A DNA stretch of 20,946 bases from IMG/VR virus record IMGVR_UViG_3300037189_014982, positions 1 through 20,946 of that record; one strand, given 5' to 3'. Of the stretch, positions 15,455 to 20,946 are shown piece after piece. The notes below the pieces were generated by a model, which was given only the letters and a program-made list of their open reading frames with translations, made no database searches and was not told the DNA's origin. The DNA is from a virus. Each line of letters begins with the position of its first letter. Positions within the stretch are counted from its first letter, which is position 1. The translations under genes were made by a program, and so were the position numbers.

Positions 15455-17182
15455 TCAGTCGCTGGTGTCACGCGAGCGTCCTCCTTGTGGCCCCAAGAAT
15501 ACAAATCCCGGCCCGTCCTCCCCCAGCCGCTTTCTGCGCTCCTTCTGCCACTTGACCCACCACGGCTCGACCTCACCATTCTGGATGCGCGGCGCGTGGT
15601 AACGGGGGCGGTATGCGCAGAGGTATTCCAAGCACTGGCACAAGTGAACCTCCCCCTTGGTGTTCGGCCTGTCTGTCACGATAGCCGTCCCAGCAACGTA
15701 GTTCACCAACTTGCGATACCGCTTGATCTCACGCTCAAGGTCTGGGCAGGAGTTCCGTAGCACCCGGAGGATCGGCGTGCCGGTGGGGCGGATGTGCATG
15801 GCCGTGCGGCTGCTCTCGGTGCGGGCGATGATGTCATCGCACCCGGCCAAGAACGATGCCCCGGTGATCTGGCTGCGGATGCCGCGCTTCACCAACTGCT
15901 CCGTGTACTGCTCGGACGGGAGCCTGCCGGAGCCGATGTCGCGCAACCGGCCACCGTGCGCGTCGATGATGAAAGCGTGGAAGTTCCAATCTCGTACCTT
16001 CTTGGCGAACTCCTCGCCAAAGACCTCGGCGTTGGACTGCCGCAGATACAACTGGTCATAGACCAGCCAGTAGTCCTCGGTCGGCGGGACGGCGCAGAAC
16101 AGCACCGCCGTGACGGCGTGGCCGGGGTCGATGACGGCGTACCGGCACCACTCTCGCGGGACTTGCATGTTGGGCAACGCGCTCCGATCCATGCCGTGGA
16201 TACGCATGTCGAAGTTGGGGTAGACCAGCACGCTGTCCGTGATGAAGTCGCCCTCGGCGCGCATGCGGAGAACGTCTTCGCCCAGTGCCGCCCACCGCTC
16301 CAAACTCTTGGCCTTCTCGGTCGTGTCGAGGTAGGGGTTGTCGAGCATGCGGAGCCGGAACTGCCGGATGATCGACTTCTCTCCCAGCGCCTGCTCGCTG
16401 GCGTCGGCGCGCTCCTTCAGGCCCAACAGCGCGTTGTTGGTCGAGTGCGGCATAGCCGACCACGTGAAGACCCCCTTGCGGTCAACCAGACGGGCTTGGA
16501 GTTCCGGCACCCAGTTCTCATTGTTGATGTCCTCGTCCACGTGGGCGCGATCACATTGAAATCCCTGCACAGGCTCGCCTTCGGACGAGAAGAAGTGAAT
16601 CTCCCATCCCGTGTGCAGTTTGCAGTACTGCATGTAGTTGGCACTCTTCAGCACCCAACTAGTCGCTTTCACGAACCGTGGCGGAATCAGCGGCGGGGCC
16701 GGTTTCGTCTCGCCCTTGCGATGCTCGTCGGTCGCCGGGTTGTAGGCCCGCCACACCCCGGTGTTCTCGTCCTTGATGATGCGGAATGCGCCCGCGCGGA
16801 ACAACATCGGCACCACGACGAGTCCGATGTGCTTCCAATCTTTTCCCACGATGACGAGTATCCCTTCCTTGGGATACTTGCCGTATGGGTCTTGGTTCGT
16901 AACGCACCGGGCATCCTCCACGAACGTCGAGAGCGACTTGCCTGATCGGTTGCCGCCGATCACCAGAATCTCACTCGCCGTGCAGGCGTGGATCGCCTCC
17001 TGATTCGGGTTCGGGCGGTACAGCCGCAGCGACTCCAGTTTCCGCTCCCGCAGTTCGCTCTGGAGTTCCTTGATCGACTCCTTCTGAAACTGCGTCATCC
17101 CGGCCTGCGGCGGCACTACGGGGGGCTTTGCCTTGGGGTGCCGCTTGGGCTTCGATCCGGCGGGCTTCTTCTTGCGTGGCAT
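15455..17182 (-). CDS. terL: Terminase large subunit (575 aa)
   Basis: This is the packaging motor ATPase and nuclease. The ATPase has a Walker A motif GGNRSGKS (residues 76-83) preceded by an adenine-loop-like RPNPNQEAIHA (56-66). A Walker B-like segment QCDRAHVDEDIN (209-220) supplies the D-E pair at 216-217. The RNase H-fold nuclease shows AVIDPGHAVTAV (349-360, D352) and FIIDAHGG (404-411, D407). A third acid may be D504 in VTDRPNTKG or one near 519. Length fits the family. The chosen ATG at 17182 gives a basic KKKPAGSKPKRHPKAK lead; an internal Met at residue 29 (17098) is an alternative. The first 70 codons overlap the preceding gene in another frame. AAGGGA upstream may be a weak ribosome binding site. 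Confidence 0.92.
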   Translation of the reverse strand: MPRKKKPAGSKPKRHPKAKPPVVPPQAGMTQFQKESIKELQSELRERKLESLRLYRPNPNQEAIHACTASEILVIGGNRSGKSLSTFVEDARCVTNQDPYGKYPKEGILVIVGKDWKHIGLVVVPMLFRAGAFRIIKDENTGVWRAYNPATDEHRKGETKPAPPLIPPRFVKATSWVLKSANYMQYCKLHTGWEIHFFSSEGEPVQGFQCDRAHVDEDINNENWVPELQARLVDRKGVFTWSAMPHSTNNALLGLKERADASEQALGEKSIIRQFRLRMLDNPYLDTTEKAKSLERWAALGEDVLRMRAEGDFITDSVLVYPNFDMRIHGMDRSALPNMQVPREWCRYAVIDPGHAVTAVLFCAVPPTEDYWLVYDQLYLRQSNAEVFGEEFAKKVRDWNFHAFIIDAHGGRLRDIGSGRLPSEQYTEQLVKRGIRSQITGASFLAGCDDIIARTESSRTAMHIRPTGTPILRVLRNSCPDLEREIKRYRKLVNYVAGTAIVTDRPNTKGEVHLCQCLEYLCAYRPRYHAPRIQNGEVEPWWVKWQKERRKRLGEDGPGFVFLGPQGGRSRDTSD

Positions 17183-17693
17183 CGATGGTGATTCCCTTGA
17201 ATGATGAAACCGCCTCCACCAGCCGCTGCTGGAGTTCGGCTTCTAGGTCGGCGTCACTCCACAGTTGCAGGGGCTTCTTGGCCCCGCCGGAGTCCACGTT
17301 CTTGGTGACCAGCCTGCACATGGTTTCCAGCAGGCGGTTGCGGGCGGAGCCGCCCGGAGGCGAGTCCCAGTACTGCTTGACCAGCACGGCCCCAAAGCCG
17401 CCCACACCGCCGAAGTACTGGAACACCCGCTCCACCAACTCTGCCGTGTGCGGGATGTTTGACCCACCGTTGACCGTGGCCGCTGTGAAGATGTCCACCC
17501 CAGCAGCCTCGATCTTGTCGAGGGCGGCCTTGCGCTTGGCCTTGGCCTTCAGGCGGCTGACCTTCTTGGCCTTGGTGATGCACTCCTTGCATTCACCAGT
17601 GAAGTAGCCCTTGCCGTCCTGTTCACGCCAGCGGTAATGCTCGCGCGTCAGGGGCTTGTCTTTGCCGCAGATCGAACAGGTGCGGGTGTCCAT
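16971..17693 (-). CDS. Zinc-ribbon protein upstream of terL (240 aa), candidate terminase small subunit
   Basis: The ATG at 17693 is the first gene after the hairpin at 17709-17742. The N-terminus has two Cys pairs, C6-x2-C9 (CSICG) and C35-x2-C38 (CKECI), in a zinc-ribbon layout often seen on phage DNA-binding and HNH proteins. A basic helix follows (KAKKVSRLKAKAKRKAALDK). Residues about 60-165 hold helices around PHTAELVERVFQYFGGVGGF, NRLLETMCRLVTKNV and DADLEAELQQRLVEAVSSFK. Small size, DNA-binding traits and position just before the large terminase suggest a small terminase subunit that recognises packaging sites. I do not recognise the central domain. The last 70 residues are Ala/Gly/Glu-rich and read over the start of terL, so they may be an incidental tail. 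A regulatory or HNH-related protein is the alternative. Confidence 0.6.
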   Translation of the reverse strand: MDTRTCSICGKDKPLTREHYRWREQDGKGYFTGECKECITKAKKVSRLKAKAKRKAALDKIEAAGVDIFTAATVNGGSNIPHTAELVERVFQYFGGVGGFGAVLVKQYWDSPPGGSARNRLLETMCRLVTKNVDSGGAKKPLQLWSDADLEAELQQRLVEAVSSFKGITIDATQEEARRIEAQAAPQGKAPRSAAAGRDDAVSEGVDQGTPERTAGAETGVAAAVPPEPESGGDPRLHGE

Positions 17694-17708
17694 CTCGTTC
17701 CAGAAAGT

Positions 17709-17742
17709 GGAACAGCCTGCGGTGCGTACCGCAGGCTGTTCC
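17709..17742 (-). terminator. Perfect 15-bp stem hairpin, probable terminator or attenuator
   Basis: GGAACAGCCTGCGGT (17709-17723) is an exact inverted repeat of ACCGCAGGCTGTTCC (17728-17742) around a 4-base loop. On the plus strand the right arm is followed by TTTT, while on the minus strand it is followed by the weaker ACTTTCT. It lies after the stop of the 192-aa head gene and before the zinc-ribbon gene. It could terminate or partly attenuate head-gene transcription, or protect the mRNA end. The T-tract looks better for plus-strand transcripts, so its use on the gene strand is uncertain. Confidence 0.65.
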
Positions 17743-17765
17743 TTTTCGTCTGGATGTGCCAGCGG

Positions 17766-18344
17766 TCAGATTTGGTCGCTGTACAGATTCACTCGGGTCA
17801 GGCCCGCCGCAGCGGAGGTGGCAGCGCCGACGATCTGCTGGGCGATGGCGATGCCCGTCGAAAGCACGGCAATCGAGCCAGCCGTCGCGGAAGCCTGCAC
17901 GGCCACGCCCGCGCTGATCGCCACGGCGGTCTGCTTGATGCTGGTCGGCCCCTTCATCACCAGCCAGACGATGTCGTTCTGACGCAGGGTGCCGGTCAGG
18001 TACTCGTCCAGCACGCCGATGGCGAGGCCAGCCGTGGCGTTGGTCGAGGACGCCTTGTCGGTGAACTCGGTCAACGGCTTGCCGGTATCGAACAGGTACA
18101 ACTGGCCCGCGACGGTCGAAGCGTCGTTGACGGTGCTGCCCTTGTACCGGGCGGCCACGCAGTAGACGAGGCGGTTGCTGTACCGCTCGCCCGCGCCCAC
18201 AGGATTCACATCCTGAAACGCCTTGACCTGACCGACAATCTCGTTGCCCGCGACCGGGTTGCTGGAGGCATCGAGTTCGATGGCCTCGCCACTCAGCAGC
18301 GTGTTGCCACGGCGGAAGAACGGATCACTGAAGATGCTCGACAT
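17766..18344 (-). CDS. Candidate head decoration (cement) protein (192 aa)
   Basis: The ATG at 18344 has an AAGGAG site (18355-18360) 10 bases upstream, among the best in the window. The N-terminus reads MSSIFSDPFFRRGNTLLSGE. The central part is beta-rich (QLYLFDTGKPLTEFTDKAS, then GLAIGVLDEYLTGTLRQNDI and VWLVMKGPTSIKQTAVAISA). The last third is Ala/Gly-rich and ends SAAAGLTRVNLYSDQI. The pattern of a small, Gly/Ala-rich beta protein with a 'VGxA...AAAGxxVxVxL' end resembles the DUF2190-like group of head proteins I remember. Its place directly after the capsid gene and strong ribosome site suggest a high-copy head protein such as a decoration protein. The family link is tentative. Confidence 0.55.
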   Translation of the reverse strand: MSSIFSDPFFRRGNTLLSGEAIELDASSNPVAGNEIVGQVKAFQDVNPVGAGERYSNRLVYCVAARYKGSTVNDASTVAGQLYLFDTGKPLTEFTDKASSTNATAGLAIGVLDEYLTGTLRQNDIVWLVMKGPTSIKQTAVAISAGVAVQASATAGSIAVLSTGIAIAQQIVGAATSAAAGLTRVNLYSDQI

Positions 18345-18354
18345 GCTTGCGGTA

Positions 18355-18360
18355 CTCCTT
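18355..18360 (-). promoter_or_regulatory. AAGGAG ribosome binding site of the 192-aa head gene
   Basis: AAGGAG on the coding strand, 10 bases before ATG at 18344. The same hexamer and spacing precede the capsid gene, consistent with high and similar expression of both. Confidence 0.6.
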
Positions 18361-18361
18361 A

Positions 18362-19513
18362 TCAGGAAGCAGCGGTGACGGGGGCGAGGAGGAAGAAGTT
18401 ACGCGGCGACCGGAAGCGGAAGTTGCCGAGAGTCGAGCAGGCGTACCTGTAGGACTGCGTTTCTTCCGCGAAAAACGGGCCTTCAGCGACCATCAGTTGA
18501 TTTTCGAGACACCGCAGTTCCATGTTGCCGACCGACAGGCCGTAGCCCTTGCCAGCGGGAACGGCGTACTCCGAAGTGATCTCGACGCCGTCGAGGGTCA
18601 CGACATCGCTGAAGCCCAGCGCCTTCAGGCCGTTCTCCTTGCTCACCATGATCCGCTCCTGATCCTTGTAGGTGTTCAGGAACTGGATGTAGAGCGAGCG
18701 GTCGAGAACGACGAGGTCGATTTGCGCTTCCTTCGTGTCGTTCCGCTTGCACTGGTGGATGCCTTCACGCATCGCGAACACGCAGTTCGACTTCCAGTTC
18801 TGGCCGCCACCGGCTCCGTTGAACGTGGTCGCGTTGTAGTTGATGATCACCGGGCTGTAGAAGTCGAGGGAAGGATCGACCGGCGTGTTGGGCCACCGGC
18901 CCGTCCCGCCGCCGATCCGACCGCCGCCGTAGAAGCCCAACTGCGTGGACAGCCCGGCGTAGGTGTCGTTCGGGTAGCCGTAGCGGTCGCCCGTGTTGCT
19001 GCTGGTGCGCTTGTCGGCCACGCCCGAAGCAGTCTCGTTCACGGTGCCGTCATACGACAGGAACGATTCCATGCCGTGAAAGTCGTTCTCCGCGCCGCTC
19101 GCGTTGCCGTCCCGGTAGGGCTGGTACGACAGGTGCTGCTCAAGCGACTCCTGAAGCCGCTCGGCCATTTTCCCTGCGACATCGACCAGCGCCTGCTGGC
19201 CTCGGTTCTCCAGCATCTCGCGCCGGTAGATCGAGTCGGTGGTCGTGAAGCCGCGCCACGGCAACTCGGCGCGCTTCCACATGTTGACGCGCGAGAAGGT
19301 GCGCGGCGTGTCTCCGGTGTTCCCGGTCACGGGGGCATTTTGCCAGCGCACGTTCCAGTCGAAGCCCCTGCCCGACTGATTCATCACGACGTTGCCCGAC
19401 TGCTCCAGCAGCGCGAACACCTTGAACTTGCGGAACGTCGCCTCCTCGGTTTCCCGCAGGTGGTTGACGATCGTCGTGGCGATAACGCGCGACCAATCAG
19501 TGGGGCTTGCCAT
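18362..19513 (-). CDS. Major capsid protein (383 aa)
   Basis: Start is ATG at 19513, with AAGGAG (19524-19529) 10 bases upstream. The product begins MASPTDWSRVIATTIVNHLR. Residues about 25-115 contain FRKFKVFALLEQSGNVVMNQ, VRWQNAPVTGNTGDTPRTF and then RAELPWRGFTTTDSIYRREM with LENRGQQALVDVAGKMAERL. That gives an N-terminal arm, an extended loop and a long helix with the 'MLENRG' text I recall in capsid proteins of uncultured podovirus-like phages. Later segments are beta-rich with YDGTVNETASG and LVVLDRSLYIQFLNTYKDQE. Size fits an HK97-fold capsid protein of about 300-400 residues. It lies between a scaffold-like gene and a small head gene. The fold is inferred, not aligned. Confidence 0.75.
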   Translation of the reverse strand: MASPTDWSRVIATTIVNHLRETEEATFRKFKVFALLEQSGNVVMNQSGRGFDWNVRWQNAPVTGNTGDTPRTFSRVNMWKRAELPWRGFTTTDSIYRREMLENRGQQALVDVAGKMAERLQESLEQHLSYQPYRDGNASGAENDFHGMESFLSYDGTVNETASGVADKRTSSNTGDRYGYPNDTYAGLSTQLGFYGGGRIGGGTGRWPNTPVDPSLDFYSPVIINYNATTFNGAGGGQNWKSNCVFAMREGIHQCKRNDTKEAQIDLVVLDRSLYIQFLNTYKDQERIMVSKENGLKALGFSDVVTLDGVEITSEYAVPAGKGYGLSVGNMELRCLENQLMVAEGPFFAEETQSYRYACSTLGNFRFRSPRNFFLLAPVTAAS

Positions 19514-19523
19514 GTGCGTCTAA

Positions 19524-19529
19524 CTCCTT
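19524..19529 (-). promoter_or_regulatory. AAGGAG ribosome binding site of the capsid gene
   Basis: AAGGAG on the coding strand, 10 bases before the ATG of the capsid gene at 19513. It is a full Shine-Dalgarno sequence, unlike most genes to the left, which seem to rely on overlap with their neighbour. Confidence 0.65.
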
Positions 19530-19535
19530 CGCGGG

Positions 19536-20576
19536 TTACAGAAGCCCTTCTTCTTGAGCGGCGGCGAGTAGCCGCTCTTCAAAGGTCATGGACTTCTGGG
19601 GCGTTCTAGCGGCAGTGGTGGTGGCCGACCTCTGGCTTGCAGTTCGCATGGCCTGCTGTCGCAGGTAAGCCATGTTTTGCTGTTCGGCTGTCGGTTGCGG
19701 CTGTTGTGGTTGCTGGGGAACTGGCATTGGCCGCTGGGGTTGCTGGGCCTGTTGCGACTGCTGAATGGTGGCGAGCATCAAGTCCCGCTCAACCATCTTT
19801 GTCGCGAAGTCCCAGCGCGCCTGCGCGCCGTTGATGCCCAAACTCTTGGCATCCTGTATGTATTTCTGGACAGCAAGTCCTTCCGCAGACACATTGCCTT
19901 GCTCGTCATACAGCCAATCGCGGTTTTCCCGCTCTAAACTGGAGACGTAGGACTCGTTCTGCATGCGCTCCATGCGATCGTCTACGATTTTCTGGGCGCG
20001 CTCCATCGCGACCTTCTCGACCATCGGCCCCAGCGCTTGCTCCGGGTTCTCCAGAAACTTCTGCGCGAACTCGGCCCGGTACTGCTGGTACTCCTCCAGC
20101 GAGGCCCGGACATCGAACGGCGCGTCTGGGGAGATGACTTCTCGCCCGTTCTCGTCGCGGACGATGTAGCGCTTGTAGGATTCCTTGATCTTCGGCGGGT
20201 TCCACCAGCCCGGCTGCTCGGGCTGCGGGGCAGGGGCATGGGCAGGGGCGGCCTTGGCCTGCGCCTGATGCGCCCGCCACTGCTCAAACGCCTCGCGATT
20301 CGACAGGTAGTCCTGCGCGACCGGAACGATGCTCTGGTACTGCTGGAGGGCGCGGGCTGCGGCCCCCTCGCGCTGCATTGCTTCGTACAGCCGCTGGGCA
20401 ATGGCCCGGTCTTCCTGCCCTTGGAACTCGGGCAACTGGCGGAACGCCGACCAGACCTCTTGCTGCGGCGGGGCGGCCTGCTCGACTGCCTGCCCTTCGG
20501 ACTCAGCAGGCGCTGCCGATTCATCGGCCGGTGCTGAAGACTCGACGCCAACGTCCTCGACTTCTTCGTCGCTCAT
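19536..20576 (-). CDS. Scaffold-like head assembly protein (346 aa)
   Basis: The ATG at 20576 has AGGAGA (20583-20588) at good spacing. Residues 1-40 are acidic and Ala/Pro/Glu-rich. A conserved-looking part is PGWWNPPKIKESYKRYIVRD (122-141) with SPDAPFDVRASLEEYQQYRA (149-168). A long Gln/Arg/Glu-rich helical stretch with likely coiled coil follows (170-275). Gln/Pro repeats (QAQQPQRPMPVPQQPQQPQP) at 276-295 form a disordered linker. The end is a basic/hydrophobic helix SMTFEERLLAAAQEEGLL. Acidic N-terminus, coiled coil and charged C-terminal helix are typical of scaffolding proteins, and the gene sits just before the capsid gene, the usual place. The call is by layout and position, and I do not match a named family. 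Confidence 0.65.
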   Translation of the reverse strand: MSDEEVEDVGVESSAPADESAAPAESEGQAVEQAAPPQQEVWSAFRQLPEFQGQEDRAIAQRLYEAMQREGAAARALQQYQSIVPVAQDYLSNREAFEQWRAHQAQAKAAPAHAPAPQPEQPGWWNPPKIKESYKRYIVRDENGREVISPDAPFDVRASLEEYQQYRAEFAQKFLENPEQALGPMVEKVAMERAQKIVDDRMERMQNESYVSSLERENRDWLYDEQGNVSAEGLAVQKYIQDAKSLGINGAQARWDFATKMVERDLMLATIQQSQQAQQPQRPMPVPQQPQQPQPTAEQQNMAYLRQQAMRTASQRSATTTAARTPQKSMTFEERLLAAAQEEGLL

Positions 20577-20582
20577 GCGGCT

Positions 20583-20588
20583 TCTCCT
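20583..20588 (-). promoter_or_regulatory. AGGAGA ribosome binding site of the scaffold-like gene
   Basis: AGGAGA on the coding strand lies six bases upstream of ATG at 20576, in the 62-base gap after the previous gene. The rest of that gap holds only an 11-base near-palindrome GTGATTATCAC (20600-20610) and no obvious promoter. Confidence 0.55.
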
Positions 20589-20638
20589 GTGGGGCGCGCG
20601 TGATTATCACAACGCGAATGGCTCGCCCCAAGCAGGAT

Positions 20639-20941
20639 TTACCAGCGCACCTCTGCGACCGGGCGCGTGCTGGGGGGCTGGGAGCGCTCGCGCTCCTTCT
20701 GCTTGTTCTTGGCCCCCTCCTTGCGCATTTGCCCATACGTGTCGGCTGCGGTCATCTGATCCTCGCGCGCCTGTAGGTGCCTGCGCTCCACCTCGTCATC
20801 GAAGCCGGGAGTGTTTGGATCGCCCTTGTACCCGCGCATCATCAGGTTGTCGGTTTCGGGAGAAAAGAACGAGCCAAAGCCCATTGTTGCCGGGGCGATC
20901 ACGTTGTTTTCCAGCGTTTCCTCGACGGCGTCATCGGCCAT
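20639..20941 (-). CDS. Small hypothetical protein at window edge (at least 100 aa)
   Basis: The ATG at 20941 begins MADDAVEETLENNVIAPATM and the frame ends with TAA at 20639. The frame stays open to the right edge (codon CGA precedes the ATG), so the true start may lie outside the window. The protein is charged, with a likely helix around DDEVERRHLQAREDQMTAAD and a basic KNKQKERERSQPP tail. I do not recognise a family. It lies directly upstream of the scaffold-like gene, so a small head-region protein is possible. Confidence 0.6.
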   Translation of the reverse strand: MADDAVEETLENNVIAPATMGFGSFFSPETDNLMMRGYKGDPNTPGFDDEVERRHLQAREDQMTAADTYGQMRKEGAKNKQKERERSQPPSTRPVAEVRW

Positions 20942-20946
20942 TCGCA

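Noticed and set aside
15448-15579. N-terminal extension of the small gene after terL to a start at 15579
   Set aside because: The extra residues are Arg/Gly/Ser-rich and lie over terL codons. The ATG at 15447, just after the terL stop, gives the coherent beta-rich protein.
15794-16945. Plus-strand open frame of 383 codons opposite terL
   Set aside because: The minus strand carries clear Walker A and nuclease motifs here. The plus frame is a compositional shadow.
18347-19609. Plus-strand open frame of 420 codons covering the whole capsid gene
   Set aside because: It mirrors the capsid gene, has Arg/Val/Ala-rich composition, no ribosome site worth noting, and conflicts with the well-supported capsid frame.
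20600-20610. GTGATTATCAC near-palindrome in the gap before the scaffold-like gene, considered as an operator
   Set aside because: It is only 11 bases, occurs once, and no promoter elements surround it. Too weak to call.

Overview
The window is a continuous stretch of the structural-gene region of a tailed bacteriophage (or prophage). Every credible gene lies on the minus strand, so transcription runs from the right end (20946) to the left end (1). The DNA is clearly GC-rich by eye and the genes are packed with almost no gaps, many with overlapping stop and start codons. I see no tRNA, CRISPR array, integrase, insertion sequence or host metabolic gene, and the sequence does not identify the host. 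The tail block holds an adaptor-like protein, a giant protein with P22 gp10-like traits and several candidate internal virion proteins. There is no tape measure, major tail tube or sheath protein, which suggests a short-tailed (podovirus-type) particle.

In transcription order the right part is a head module: an edge ORF (20639-20941), a scaffold-like protein, the major capsid protein and a candidate decoration protein. These three head genes carry good AGGAG/AAGGAG ribosome binding sites. A perfect 15-bp hairpin (17709-17742) separates them from the DNA packaging module. That module has a zinc-ribbon protein (candidate small terminase), the large terminase with both ATPase and nuclease motifs, a small protein of the kind often found between terminase and portal, and the portal. 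Next come an endonuclease VII-like HNH nuclease, a conserved podophage-type hypothetical protein, a head-tail adaptor-like protein and a 1928-residue tail protein.

The left part (1-5463) encodes proteins I do not recognise. Their size, composition and position after the tail genes suggest internal or ejection proteins: a 228-aa protein, two small proteins ending in GGLL and GGLI, a highly charged 104-aa protein, an 815-aa protein with a duplicated C-terminal motif, and a truncated protein with a Lys/Pro/Ala-rich linker that runs off the left edge.

The most interesting points are these. The giant tail protein seems to be an inflated gp10-type nozzle carrying a bulb-type (B-) lectin-like domain and several GxGY...PP beta modules. 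Capsid genes precede the terminase genes. Two DNA-processing genes (the zinc-ribbon protein and the endonuclease VII) each run on as an out-of-frame tail over the start of the next gene. No wholly new defence or mobile system is visible; the novelty lies in virion protein architecture.
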